From the NCBI GenBank assembly GCA_030762935.1, contig CM060896.1:15861527-15925526 (forward strand): 64,000 nucleotides of DNA, read 5' to 3'. Source of the stretch: Hymenopus coronatus. Its lineage: Eukaryota; Arthropoda; Insecta; Mantodea; Hymenopodidae. The notes under the pieces are model-generated. The model ran no database searches and was not told where the DNA came from. It saw only the letters and a program-made list of their open reading frames with translations. The position numbers were made by a program, and so were the translations under genes. Below, in pieces: positions 45,066-56,957 of this stretch; positions within the stretch are counted from its first letter, which is position 1; each line of letters begins with the position of its first letter.

Positions 45066-45432
45066 TAATTTTTATTGAATTTTGCTTACTACACAAAAGA
45101 CATAGATCACGGTAAAACACACAATTTATTTCATATCTTTTTTTTTTCGTGGAGTTGGCCGTTTTCGAGGTATTCCTTGATATTGATTTCAGTTTTGAAA
45201 TACCTCAAATTTTCTCACACAGGACTGTCAACTCGTGTCCATACAAACAAAGGAACTTCAGTCACATAGCAACCAGCTTTTTGACTATCACTTTAACCTA
45301 TGGTACTCCCTTATTTCGGTTCTATTTCTGCTATTTTTTCTCGATTAGCAAGAAGTAAATAGAAGTATAGGCTCTTTAACAATAATTTGTTATAGAGACG
45401 TAGAGAAAGTCATGTGAATGGAACATATCAGA
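45066..45432 (-). mobile_element. H-A head half, opposed to the cluster
   Basis: AATTTTTATTGAATTTTGC to ACATATCAGA. Confidence 0.8.
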
Positions 45433-45435
45433 TTT

Positions 45436-45965
45436 TTTTTATCTTCACCGTTATAAGAATTAATGTTTCCTGCACTCCGTGTCTATCGATGTGTCAATAG
45501 CTCGGTGTCCCGCGGCATATCCGGTCCGAGAGCAAGTCGGCACGTCGATACTTGGGAGTGACGTTTCGGACATTTGGCTTGATGCTGCTGCCGGAGGGGA
45601 TTCACATGGATCAGTGATCCAGCTCTGCTTGCCAGCTCCGCTACCACGTGCAGGCAATGTGCGTAGTAGATACAGAGAGCGTGTTGCAGGACCCCTGATA
45701 TCAAACTTGCCATTTAAGCTCAGTATCTTCCAAGGATCCAATATCAGGATCTAAACTACCCTCTTCAATATTTAAAAATATTAATAGTTTTAACAGCTGC
45801 AATTAGAGTTAAAAATAGATATGATGCAATTAAAATTATAATTATATTAATCTATGTTCTAGATTTTCATATAAGTTTATAGAACAATTTATATTGATAT
45901 AATAAATTCTTATAAGGATAATAGGGAAAGAAATTAAGGTTAATAAAAAAAGTAATGATTTTTTT
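45436..45965. other. Unassigned DNA, GC-rich then AT-rich
   Basis: 45480-45700 is unusually GC-rich, with overlapping frames of 76-93 codons on both strands and no domain I recognise. 45715-45735 is an H-like scrap (AGTATCTTCCAAGGATCC). The rest is AT-rich. Confidence 0.35.
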
Positions 45966-45969
45966 TAAG

Positions 45970-46198
45970 CTTAACGTTCTTTAACCCGGTTGGTCGTATC
46001 GGACGATGAATGAAATTGGTGAAATGATGCTCAAATGATGTCGGGGTCCATAGAGCTTAAAGTTACACGACATTCGTGTTTTCAGGATAAGGGAAAACCC
46101 CGAAAAAACCTTATATGGGTAACTCACCCTAAGCGAGATAAGAGCTCACGACCTGTTGAATATGACGCAGACGCGCTACCAGCACACTACCCAGGCGG
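45970..46198 (-). mobile_element. S2 SINE, minus strand
   Basis: Nearly full length, ending in CTACCCAGGCGG (head at right). A T-run at its left is the A-tail. Confidence 0.8.
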
Positions 46199-46202
46199 AG
46201 AG

Positions 46203-46854
46203 TAATGATCTTGAGTAAAATTCAAAGATATTTACATAGCGAATAATATTTATACCTTGCATTTTGTGACAATATACTGAAGTCCCTGAAGTATCACTTA
46301 GCGACCAGCTCTTAAAAGATCTGAGTATCACTTTAGCCCCCCGTAGGGTGGAGGATCCGAAATCTTCAGCTGCTCCGGTGCGGGCGCTGCGGACCTGAGT
46401 ACCCGAACATCTGAGCTCCTGTTCGGATTGGGTAGGACTCGACGTGGGAGATTGGGTACTTCTGGGCAGGGTTATGAGACACCTTGATGTCCGAGAGAGA
46501 GCTAGTAGACCTAAGCTGCTAAAGGTCGGCCCAACCGGTAGTCTTCCCCTAGACGTTCTTAAGGGGCGCATCCACTTCGGTTCTTGCACGCAGGATTTAT
46601 AAACCTGGTACGGGTCCCATGGAATGGTTCCCTGGGTGGTATTCATACCTGAGTGTCGCTTATCCGGGTAACTCACCCTATCTATCGCTTTACCCTGTGC
46701 ATTTTCTTATTTTCCTTTTACTTACAGGAAACAAGTAATGAGTATGTCTGATAATGATTATCTCGATTACCCTGAAGTAGATAGAAGAATAACTTTTTAA
46801 ATAATAATTTCTTACAGAGATGTAGAGAAAGTCATGTGAATGGAACACATCAGA
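46203..46854 (-). mobile_element. H repeat head half split by a GC-rich insertion
   Basis: Body 46203-46336 and 46678-46854. The head ends ACACATCAGA. Confidence 0.75.
46337..46677. mobile_element. GC-rich SINE-like insertion (S6)
   Basis: About 340 bp interrupts an H body. Flanks TATCACTTTAGCCC and TATCGCTTTACCCT may be a decayed 14-bp target duplication. Its right end (TTATCCGGGTAACTCACCC) resembles the S2 region after the B-box, so it may be an S2 relative. No tRNA promoter was found with confidence. Confidence 0.5.
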
Positions 46855-46860
46855 TTTTTT

Positions 46861-47738
46861 ACTCTCTCTATACGTACTATGTACATAGTGTATAGAGAAG
46901 GTATTGTCATGCAACCAAAAATTCGATACCGGGATTTCATCGGATATTTATGTTTTGGGTGCCCCTAAAACCAAAATCAGCATTTTTAGAAAAATGTTGG
47001 TGTGTGTGTGTCTGTCTGTGTGTATGTGTGTGCGTCTGTGGGCAGCATATCTTAATAACGAAAAGACAGTTAAATACCAAACTTGGTATTTTAGTTTTGT
47101 ATCTTCCAAGGATGCGAAACGAAGTTTTTCAAGAAAATCCCCCACCCCCAACTACCCTTAAACTAGAACTTTTTTCGAAAATTTTGAATTTCTAAAAAAT
47201 GCCTCTAACGAATTTTATTAAAATATTGTATATTAAATTTATTTACCTTACAAATAAAATGCATATCTTAATTTTCTGGGAATAGCCTCTGAAGATTACT
47301 TTATTTTTTATGAATTTTACGGAATTTTTCATAACGGCTAAACTGTAAGAGATGGACAAAAACTTAGCACACATAAAATATAGAGCACGTTAAAATACAC
47401 AATTTATATCATATACATTTTTTTCGTGAAGTTGATCGTTTTTAAGATACTTTTAGTTTCTGGTTTCAGCTTTATAAAACTTATATCATTCTCATACAAG
47501 AATTTGTCAACTCCTGTGCATACAAACAAATGAACTTCAGTCACATAGCAGCCAGTTTTTGACTATCACCTTAATCTATAGTACTCCCATATTTTGCTTT
47601 TGCTTACAGGAAACAGGTAATAAGACTAACTTCTGCTATTTTTTTCTCGATTAGCATGAAATAAATAGATAAATAAGCTTTTTAACAATAATTTGTTGCA
47701 GGGATGTAGAGAATGACATTTGAATGGAACTCATTAGA
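46861..47738 (-). mobile_element. H-A repeat, full length (878 bp)
   Basis: Begins immediately after the preceding head (T-run only). GT-rich tract at 46998-47040. Head ends CATTAGA. Confidence 0.9.
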
Positions 47739-47744
47739 TTTTTT

Positions 47745-48608
47745 ACTTTCTCTATACGCACTATGTATATAGTGCATAGAGAAGGTATTGCACTCCACCC
47801 AAATATTCGATAACGAGATTTCACCGGAAATATATGTTTTATGATCCCCTTTATCCAAAAAAAGCATTTTCAGAAAAAGGTCTGTGCGTGTGTGTGTGTC
47901 CGTGTGTCTGTGAACTACGAAAACTCAAAAACGAAAAGTCGGTAAAATACCAAACTTGGTATTTAAGTTCAGTATCTTCCAGGGATGTGACACGAAGATT
48001 TTGAGAAAAATACCCCCACACCCACCTACCCTTTACAAGGAACATTTTCCGAAAATGTTGATTTTCTAAAAAATAGTTCTAACGATTTTGTTTAAAATAT
48101 CGTATATTAAAGATATTTACCTGACAAATAAAATGTATATTTTGAATTTTCTGGGAATAGCCTCTGAAGAATACTTTATTCTGGATGAATTTTACGGAAT
48201 TTTGCATAACTGCTAAACCGTAGGAGATGGAAAAAAAACTTGAAACACAAAAAATAGAGCACGTTAAAATACACAACTTATGCTATATACATTTTTTGTG
48301 ACATTTATCGTTTTAGAGATATTCTTTGTTTCTGGTTTCTGCTTTATAAAACTTATATACTATTCTCATACAAGAATGTGTCAAATTGTGTGCATACAAA
48401 GGAACTTCAGTCACATAGCAACCAGTTTTTGACTATCGCCTTAACCTATGGTACTCCCTTATTTCGCTTTTACTTACAAGGAAGCAAGTAATAAGACAAT
48501 TTCTGATAATTTTTTCTCGATTAGCATTAAGTAAATAGAAGCATAAGCTTTTTAACAATAATTTGTTGCAGAGATGTAGAGAAAACCATGTGAATGGAGC
48601 TCATCAGA
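47745..48608 (-). mobile_element. H-A repeat, full length (864 bp)
   Basis: Third of three consecutive minus copies. Tail at 47745 and head ends TCATCAGA. Confidence 0.9.
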
Positions 48609-48611
48609 CTT

Positions 48612-49155
48612 TTTTTATCTTAGTCGCCTTTGCTAATAAGGCCACTCAATGTGACAAAAGAAGTACATTGTACGTGATTATACAGTAGGTGAAGCTGTAT
48701 TGATGGAGCGTACAAAAACACCAGATTTATTTATTTCATGTTTACATACCTGTACATCGTTTTCCCAATTTCCATCGCGCTTGTAAAATCGTTTAGCCGC
48801 GCCGTTTCATTTCGATTGGGATCAAAGGTGACTTGGCGGGTCATCAAACGGAACCTCCTTCCACAGCGCAGTGGTTAAACTGCATTTTATACACGGAAAA
48901 TAAACCCTTTATTTTCCAGCGGGGATGTTTTTTATCTCGTGTACACATTAGCTGCAAGTTATGTCGTTTACATGGATAACATTTACAGGCAAGTAACAGC
49001 CCCGCAGTATAATTATATGCTCGGTAGGTTTTGTTTCTGAAAAATCGCATATGTAACATTCACCAGACTCTCTGCTCACGTTTCCTCAAACTATCCTTAC
49101 AAATTCTTATTTAATTCTTCAGGAAAGATACAGTCGCTTTACCTTAGGCAGATTT
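48612..49155. other. Unassigned DNA
   Basis: No repeat or gene recognised. Less AT-rich than the H copies. Confidence 0.3.
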
Positions 49156-49157
49156 TT

Positions 49158-49450
49158 ACCTTCTCTATATGTACTATATACATAGTGTATAGAGAAGGTG
49201 TTGCAATGCACCCAAAAATTCCATACTGAGATTTCACCGGAAATACTCGTCTTGTGTCCCCCTGAATCCAAAAAAAGTATTTGTAGTAAAAAGTCCGTGT
49301 GTGTGTTTGTGGACAACATAGCTCAATAACTAAAAGTGCGTTAAATACCAAACTTGGTATTTAAGTATGTAAACTTCCAAGAATGCGATACGAAGATTTT
49401 AAAAAAAAATTCCCACCCGCAACTACCCTTTACATGGAAAAATTTTCGAA
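49158..49450 (-). mobile_element. H tail third
   Basis: Tail CCTTCTCTATATG to CTTTACATGGAAAAATTTTCG. It jumps at 49450 to a short later body piece (ACACACAATTTATG) and then to the next copy's tail. Confidence 0.8.
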
Positions 49451-49489
49451 CACACACAATTTATGTTATATACATTTTTACTTTCTCTG

Positions 49490-49618
49490 TACTCACTATG
49501 TACATACTGTATAGAGAATGTATTGCACTCCACCAAAAAATTCGATACCGAGATTTCACCGGAAATATATGTTTTAGGGTCCCCTGTGTCCAAAAAAAGT
49601 ATTTTCAAAAAAAGGTCC

Positions 49619-49658
<40 letters not shown>

Positions 49659-50316
49659 GTGTGTCTGTGAACACGATAACTCAAAAACAAAAAGTTGGTA
49701 AAATACCAAACTTGGTATTTAAGTTTAGTATCTTCCAGGGATGCGACACGAAGATTTTGAGAAAAATTCCCCCACCCCAAACTACCCTTTACATGGAACT
49801 TTTTTCGAAAATTTTGATTTTCTAAACAATGGCTCTAACGATTTTGATTAAAATATCATATATTAAAGTTATTTACCTGACAAATAAAATGTATATTCTG
49901 AAATTTCTGGGAATAGCCTCTGAAAACTACTTTATTCTGGATGAATTTTTCATAACTACTAAACCGTAAGAGATGGACAAAAACTCGAACCATAAAAAAT
50001 GTAGAGCACGTTAAAACACACAATTAATGTTATATACATTTTTTTCATGGAGTTGATCGTTTTTGAGATATTCCTTTTTATTGGTTTCAGCTTTGAAAAA
50101 CTTACTTTTCTCATACAGGAATTTGTCAACTCCTGTCCATACAAACAAAGGAACATCAGTCACATAGCAACCAGCTTTTGGCTTTCACTTTAACCTATGG
50201 TACTCCCTTATTTCTGCTAATTTTTCTCGATTAGCATGAAATAAATAAAAGATAAGCTTATTAACAATAATAATTTACAGAGATATAGAGAAAGTCAAGT
50301 CAGTGTTACACATTAG
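49490..50316 (-). mobile_element. H-A repeat, full length
   Basis: Tail ACTTTCTCTGTACTCAC, GT run 49621-49657, small body deletion near 50215, head ends CATTAGA. Confidence 0.9.
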
Positions 50317-50321
50317 ATTTT

Positions 50322-50639
50322 TTTTTTTTCGTGGAGTGGTTCTTTTGGAGATATTCCTTGTTATTGGTTTCAGCTTTTAAAAACTTATAATTTTCTCATA
50401 CGGGAATTTGTCAACTCGTGCCCATACAACCAAAGGAACTTCAGTCACATAGCAACCAGCTTTTAACTATCACTTTAACTTATGGTACTCCCTTATTTCG
50501 CTTCTACTTACAAGGAAACAAGTAATAAGACTATTTCTGCTAATTTTTTCTCGATTAGCATGAAGTAAAAAGAAACATAAGCTTTTTAACACTAATTTGA
50601 TAGAGAGATGTAGAGAGTCATGTGAATGGAACCATCAGA
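50322..50639 (-). mobile_element. H-A head third
   Basis: TTTTTTTCGTGGAGTGG to GAACCATCAGA. Follows another head in the same orientation. Confidence 0.8.
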
Positions 50640-50644
50640 TTTTA

Positions 50645-51345
50645 TCATGTATTCCATTTACATGACCTTCTCTATATCACTGTATCAAGTTATTGTTAAA
50701 AAGCATAGTGTTCAATTATATTCTAATCCAGATAAACGTTAAAGAAATTAATTACTTGTTTCCTTGTCATTAGAGGGGAAATCATGGAATGCACAAGGTT
50801 AAAACGACAGTGAAGTCTTTTAAAAGCTGGTTGCCATGTGGATGAAATCCGTTTCTATGTAGGGCCAGGAGTTTACAACTTTCCGTGTGACAAAAGTTTC
50901 AGATATTTTAAATCTGAAACCAATAACAAGAAATATACGTAAAAACGTAAATGACATAAGTGTGTGTGTTTTTGTGCAGTAAGTTTGTGCATATCTCTTG
51001 ATGGAGTTGAATTGATGGAATGTGTGGCGGGGGAAATCGGTGGACCCGGAGAAAACCCACCCAGAAGCCGCTTGGTCCACCACGAATCCCAAATACGGGC
51101 GCTTGGGTTCGAACCCGGGCCGCCAAGATGGGACGGACTTTCCGTTTAGGAGCTATGCTGCCCATAGCCTCACACACACACACACACTCACGCGAACTTT
51201 TTTAAAAAAAAAAAAAGAAGAAGAAAAAAGAAGCTATTTTTGGATTCAGAGGACCCCAAAATAAGTGTAATTGATAAAATCTGGACATTAAATTTCTGGG
51301 TGGAATGTAATACTTGCCTACTTACTACACGTAGTATATAAAGCA
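50645..51345 (+). mobile_element. H repeat split by an S3 SINE, diverged tail
   Basis: Head CATGTATTCCATTTACATG. Body to 51000, S3, then GGACTTTCCGTTTAGGAGC, CA run at 51170-51188 and tail TACTACACGTAGTATATAAAGC. Confidence 0.7.
51003..51132 (-). mobile_element. S3 SINE fragment
   Basis: Body CCGGAGAAAACCCACC, then CCACCACGAATCCC and B-box (minus) GGGTTCGAACCC side. The tRNA A-box half is missing. Confidence 0.75.
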
Positions 51346-51348
51346 AGT

Positions 51349-51660
51349 ATGAAGTTACTAACTAGAACCAGGCCCTACATGACTGAACCTCCAAGGCCTA
51401 AAGCGCTCGAAAACGCCAAGATAACGGTAATTCTTAGAAGTACTGCCTTAGAATCCCTGCTGCATTCGCTACACGAGATGGTCTACATTCAACTGTTATG
51501 TGCAGCACATCTCCTTAACTGTAAAGGCATCATGTACATTCACAACTTTGAAAATCCAACACAAGTTGAAACGGACACGAAAAGACGAGCTTTCCTCACC
51601 ATAAGCTCGAAGGGAACCAAAGCTACGCACGCTCTTTATACACACGTCACCGCCACCTAA
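51349..51660 (+). other. Open frame running into the satellite, function unknown
   Basis: A 103-codon frame starts at 51349 and ends in the first satellite unit (THALYTHVTAT, stop). The first part (to about 51589) is outside the satellite and more GC-rich. I recognise no domain. It is probably fortuitous, but it marks the non-satellite sequence bordering the array. Confidence 0.2.
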
Positions 51661-53450
51661 AGATCTGATCTGTTTCATTCACATCACTTTCCTCACCATA
51701 AGCTCGAAGGGAACCAAAGCTACGCACGCTCTTTATACACACGTCACCGCCACCTAAAGATCTGGTCTGTTTCATTCACATCACTTTCCTCACCACAACC
51801 TGAAGGGAACCAAAGCTACGCACGCTCTTTCACTTAACATACACACGTCACCGCCACCTAAAGATCTGATCTGTTTCATTCACATCACTTTCCTCACCAT
51901 AACCTGAAGGGAACCAAAGCTACGCACGCTTTTTATACACACGTCACCGCCACCTAAAGATCTGGTCTGTTTCATTCACATCACTTTCCTCACCATAAGC
52001 TCGAAGGGAACCAAAGCTACGCACGCTCTTTATACACACGTCACCGCCACCTAAAGATCTGGTGTGTTTCATTCACATCACTTTCCTCACCATAACCTGA
52101 AGGGAACCAAAGCTACGCACGCTCTTTATACACACGTCACCGCCACCTAAAGATCTGGTGTGTTTCATTCACATCACTTTCCTCACCATAACCTGAAGGG
52201 AACCAAAGCTACGCACGCTCTTTATACACACGTCACCGCCACCTAAAGATCTGATCTGTTTCATTCACATCACTTTCCTCACCACAACCTGAAGGGAACC
52301 AAAGCTACGCACGCTCTTTCACTTAACATACACACGTCACCGCCACCTAAAGATCTGGTGTGTTTCATTCACATCACTTTCCTCACCATAACCTGAAGGG
52401 AACCAAAGCTACGCACGCTCTTTATACACACGTCACCGCCACCTAAAGATCTGATCTGTTTCATTCACATCACTTTCCTCACCATAACCTGAAGGGAACC
52501 AAAGCTACGCACGCTCTTTATACACACGTCACCGCCACCTAAAGATCTGGTCTGTTTCATTCACATCACTTTCCTCACCATAAGCTCGAAGGGAACCAAA
52601 GCTACGCACGCTCTTTATACACACGTCACCGCCACCTAAAGATCTGGTCTGTTTCATTCACATCACTTTCCTCACCATAAGCTCGAAGGGAACCAAAGCT
52701 ACGCACGCTCTTTATACACACGTCACCGCCACCTAAAGATCTGGTCTGTTTCATTCACATCACTTTCCTCACCATAAGCTCGAAGGGAACCAAAGCTACG
52801 CACGCTGTTTATACACACGTCACCGCCACCTAAAGATCTGGTCTGTTTCATTCACATCACTTTCCTCACCACAACCTGAAGGGAACCAAAGCTACGCACG
52901 CTCCTTCACTTAACATACACACGTCACCGCCACCTAAAGATCTGATCTGTTTCATTCACATCACTTTCCTCACCATAACCTGAAGGGAACCAAAGCTACG
53001 CACGCTTTTTATACACACGTCACCGCCACCTAAAGATCTGGTCTGTTTCATTCACATCACTTTCCTCACCATAAGCTCGAAGGGAACCAAAGCTACGCAC
53101 GCTCTTTATACACACGTCACCGCCACCTAAAGATCTGATCTGTTTCATTCACATCACTTTCCTCACCATAACCTGAAGGGAACCAAAGCTACGCACGCTT
53201 TTTATACACACGTCACCGCCACCTAAAGATTTGGTCTGTTTCATTCACATCACTTTCCTCACCATAAGCTCGAAGGGAACCAAAGCTACGCACGCTCTTT
53301 ATACACACGTCACCGCCACCTAAAGATCTGGTGTGTTTCATTCACATCACTTTCCTCACCATAACCTGAAGGGAACCAAAGCTACGCACGCTGTTTATAC
53401 ACACGTCACCGCCACCTAAAGATCTGATCTGTTTCATTCACATCACTTTT
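51590..53450 (+). repeat. Satellite array, 19 units of about 97 bp
   Basis: Units start CTTTCCTCACC and contain GGGAACCAAAGC, TACGCACGC, CACGTCACCGCC, ACCTAAAGATCTG and TTTCATTCACATCA. I count 19 copies of CACGTCACCGCC. Three length classes: 97 bp (CATAAGCTCGAAG), 96 bp (CATAACCTGAAG) and 104 bp (extra CACTTAAC; units 3, 8 and 14). Units 3-5 and 14-16 carry the same order of variants, which indicates block duplication. The unit's TCTG(A/G)T(C/G)TGTTTCATTCACATCACTTT is an H head. Confidence 0.95.
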
Positions 53451-53451
53451 C

Positions 53452-53672
53452 TACATCTCCAATATGTCAAAGGATTTTTTTTTTAGAATTTAACAATGAC
53501 ACAAGGTCTGTAAAGCCTGATGCTTTGATATTTATCACTCTAGTACATAACTGTAAAGTTGTGCATTTTTGCAAACACAACATATATGTAAATATATATT
53601 GTAATTTTTTTTTATTGTTTCATTTGTTTTTAACTTGTGAAACTCGTAGTAGTGTACATTTTAGAGTATTAG
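53452..53672. other. AT-rich unassigned DNA after the satellite
   Basis: It begins with CTACATCTCC, a true continuation of an H head, then AT-rich sequence with T-runs. No gene. Confidence 0.4.
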
Positions 53673-53673
53673 G

Positions 53674-53830
53674 TTAATTACACGCACATCCACTCCCATA
53701 TTCATACTTCCAGACTCTGTGGGATACAGGGAATGATTCGTTGAAAAAAAATGCCCTGCCCCAGCCGGGAACCAAAGGCGGGAGTTCCGGGTTAGAAGCC
53801 AGCGCGCTGACCACTCCACCACGGAGGCAG
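53674..53830 (-). mobile_element. S1 SINE
   Basis: tRNA-like head at right (CTGACCACTCCACCACGGAGG). On the minus strand GGTGGAGTGGTCAGCG resembles an A-box. Body CATACTTCCAGACTCTG. The 3' end is truncated relative to the copy at 56445. Confidence 0.75.
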
Positions 53831-53831
53831 T

Positions 53832-54000
53832 CTATTGTAATATGTTGACATTCATGGAGAGTACATAAAACAATACTCATATTTTAGTTTTATATAATTA
53901 CTAGTAATAACTATTGTGTTGATAACGAGAAAAATATCATGGGATATTTATCAGTGTTACATATTGAAATTATATTTATTTATACATTTTAACTCTAATT
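53832..54000. other. Unassigned AT-rich DNA
   Basis: Nothing recognised. Confidence 0.3.
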
Positions 54001-54004
54001 TTTT

Positions 54005-54865
54005 ACTTTCTCTACACATAGTATGTACATAGGAGGTATTGTATTGCACAAAAAAATTCGATACCGAGATTTCACCGGAAATGTGTGTTTTGAGACCCCT
54101 GAATCAAAAAAAAATATATTTTTAGAAAAATGTCCGTGTGCGTGTCTGTCTGTGTGTGTGGGGGGGGGGGGGCGCAGCATAGCTCAAAAACGAAAAGACC
54201 GTTAAAAACCAAGCTTGGTATTTAAGTTTGGTATCCTCCAAGGATGCGACACGCAGATTTTCAAGAAAATCCCACACCCCCCAACTACGCGTTACATGGA
54301 AGTTTTTTCGAAACTTTTGATTTTCTCAAAAATGGCTCTAACGATTTTGATTAAAATATCGTCTATTAAAGATGTTTACCTGACAAATAAAATGAATATC
54401 TTGAATTTTCTGGGAATAGCCTCTGTAGACTACTTTATTCTAGATGAATTTTACGGGATTTTGCATAAGTGCTAAACTGTAATAGATGGATAAAAGCTTG
54501 CCACACAAAAATATGTAGAGCACGTTAAAGCACACAATTTATGTCATATACTTTTTTCGTGGAGTTGTTCGTTTTAGATATTCTTTATTAAGATTTCAGC
54601 TTTTAAAAACATTCTTTTCTTATACATGAATTTGTCAACTCCTGTCCATACAAACAAAGGAACTTCAGTCACATAGCAACCTGCTTTTGACTATCACTCT
54701 AACCTATGGTACACCCTTATTTCGCTTATATTTACAAGGAAGCAAGTAATAAGACTATTTCTGCTAATTTTTTCTCCATTAGCATGAAGTAAATAGAAGC
54801 ATAAGCTTTTTAAGAATAATATGCTGAAAAGTTGTACAGAAAGTCATGTGAATGGAACACATCAG
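54005..54865 (-). mobile_element. H-A repeat, full length, tail hairpin damaged, poly(G)
   Basis: The tail arm at 54005 lacks its second hairpin arm (GTACATAGGAGGTATTG). GT tract passes into 13 G (54160-54172). Head ends ACATCAG. Confidence 0.9.
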
Positions 54866-54867
54866 TT

Positions 54868-55112
54868 TTTTTTGTTTTTTTTTTTTCATATTCTAACAAA
54901 AACTCTTTTTTTCTCCAACAACTTTGTATTTCTGCACAAACTGATAATAATCTGCTCACAAAGAACTTTCTTAACAATTCTGCTGTATAGTTTCCTTTCC
55001 ACTATCACTGAGACGACCATCATTACGAAATTCCCGGCGAACTCACTAATCCGTTGCATGCGATGCATTCCCAGAGATAACTGAAAACTAGACACGTCTT
55101 CTTTGTTTCTCT
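54868..55112. other. Unassigned DNA
   Basis: T-run at its left, then unremarkable sequence. Confidence 0.3.
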
Positions 55113-55114
55113 TT

Positions 55115-55938
55115 ACTTTCTCTACACGTACTATAAACATAGTGAATATAGAAGGCACTGTATTGCATTCAAGTTCAATACCTAGATATCACCGGAAATA
55201 CATGTTTTGGGTCCACCTGAATCAAAAAAAAGGATTTTGTGTGTGTATGTCTTTAGACAGCATAGCTCAAAAACGAAAATACCCTTAATTACCAAACTTG
55301 GTGTTTAGGTTTGTTATCTTTCAAGGATGCGACACGAAGATTTTCAAAAAAATCCCCCTCCCCAACTACCTTTTACATGGAACTTTATTTTTAAAAATGG
55401 CTTTAACTGTTTTCATTAAAATATCGTATATTAAAGATATTCGCCAAACAAATAAAATGTATATATTGAATTTTCTGGGAATAGCCTACGAAGACTACTT
55501 TATTCTGGATGAATTTTACTGAATTTTGCATAACTACTAAATCGTAAGAGGTGAACAAAAACTTACCACACAAAAATGTAAAGCACGTTAAAACACACAG
55601 TTTATGTAATATACACTTTTTTCATGGAGTTGATCATTTTTTAGATACTCCTTGTTTTTGGTTTCAGCTTTGAAACATTAATACTTTTCTCATATAGGAA
55701 TTTGTCAACTCCTGTCCATACAAACAAAGAAACTTCAGTCACATAGCAACCAGCTTTTGATTATCACTTTAACCTATGGTACACCCCTATTTCACTTCTA
55801 TTTACAAGGAAGCAAGAAATAAGATTATTTCTGCTATTTTTTTTTTCTCGATTAGCATGAATAAATAGACAAATAAGCTGTTTACCAATCATTTGTTACA
55901 GAGATTTAGAGAAAGTCATGTGAATGTAACAAATCAGA
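55115..55938 (-). mobile_element. H-A repeat, full length
   Basis: Tail ACTTTCTCTACACG, almost no GT tract, head ends AAATCAGA. Confidence 0.9.
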
Positions 55939-55943
55939 TTTTT

Positions 55944-56956
55944 ACCTTCTTTACACGTACATTATACATAGTGTATAGAGAAGGTATTGTAATGCACCCA
56001 AAAATGTCATACCGAGATTTCACCGCAAATACATGTACCTATTAAGACCTGGAAAAAAAAAAAAAAAAAAAATATCTGTGTCCAAGAATGCGTGACGAAG
56101 ATTTTCAAGAAAATGCCCTACTTCCAACTACTTTACATGGAACATTTTTCGAAAATGATCTTCTCAAAAATGACTCAAACGATTTTCTTTAAAATCCATA
56201 TGTTTCAGATATTTTCATGACAAGCTAAATTTACAGCTTGAATTTTCTGCGAATAGCTTCTGAAGACCTGTTCATTCTAGATGACATTGTGTAACTTGTA
56301 TATAACTGGTAAACCGCAAGAGGTGGATAAAGACTTTTACAAAATAAAATACTTTTACAAATACACAAAAAATGAGGATCTCGTTAAAATACAGAATGTC
56401 CTGCACATAAGCTACTTAAACTTTTCTCACGCGGAAAGACATTTTTGTTTTCAATTGTAAAGCTCCCTTTAACTTGAATGCTCATATCGGGGGCTTTGAC
56501 TTGTGAAACAACACGCATTACTGTAGGTTGGTCAATGTTATATCATTTAAGACACGCACATTCTCTCTCACATTCATACTTCCAGACTCTGTTCAGGATA
56601 CGGAATAATTCGGGTTAAAGAAAAAGTCCCCTTCCCAACCGAGAATCGAACCCGGGACCTCCTGGAGAGAAGTCAGCTCTCTGACCAGACCACTACGGAG
56701 GAATTGCAAAACCGTCTTTGTTTTCGTCTGTCTAGGAAGCAAAGAGAACTGCATTTCAATTGTTTCACTTAGCGCCGACTCTTAGAAGATTTGACTATCG
56801 CTTTAGCCTGTGTATTCCCTTATTTCCCTTTTACTTATACAGAAGCAAGTAATAAGAGGATTTCTGGTAATGTGTATCACGATTAGTATGTTGTAGATGA
56901 AAGAATAATCTTTTGTAAGAAACAGCTAAAGAAAGTCGTGTGAATGGAACACATCA
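55944..56956 (-). mobile_element. H repeat with nested S1 SINE
   Basis: Tail ACCTTCTTTACACG. The simple-repeat tract is deleted and an A-run lies at 56053-56071. S1 lies at 56445-56706. The body resumes to GTGTGAATGGAACACATCA. Confidence 0.8.
56445..56706 (-). mobile_element. S1 SINE, fullest copy
   Basis: Minus-strand head CCGTAGTGGTCTGGTCAGAG, B-box GGGTTCGATTC (plus-strand GAATCGAACCC at 56645-56655), body with CAGAGTCTGGAAGTATG, 3' end near TTGTTTTCAATTG. Confidence 0.8.
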
Positions 56957-56957
56957 A

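Noticed and set aside
45479..45754. Overlapping 76-93 codon frames in a GC-rich patch
   Set aside because: Frames exist on both strands, part of the plus frame runs into an H scrap, and no domain is visible.
51590..53450. CRISPR array
   Set aside because: The units are contiguous, with no spacers alternating with short repeats, in a eukaryotic repeat setting.
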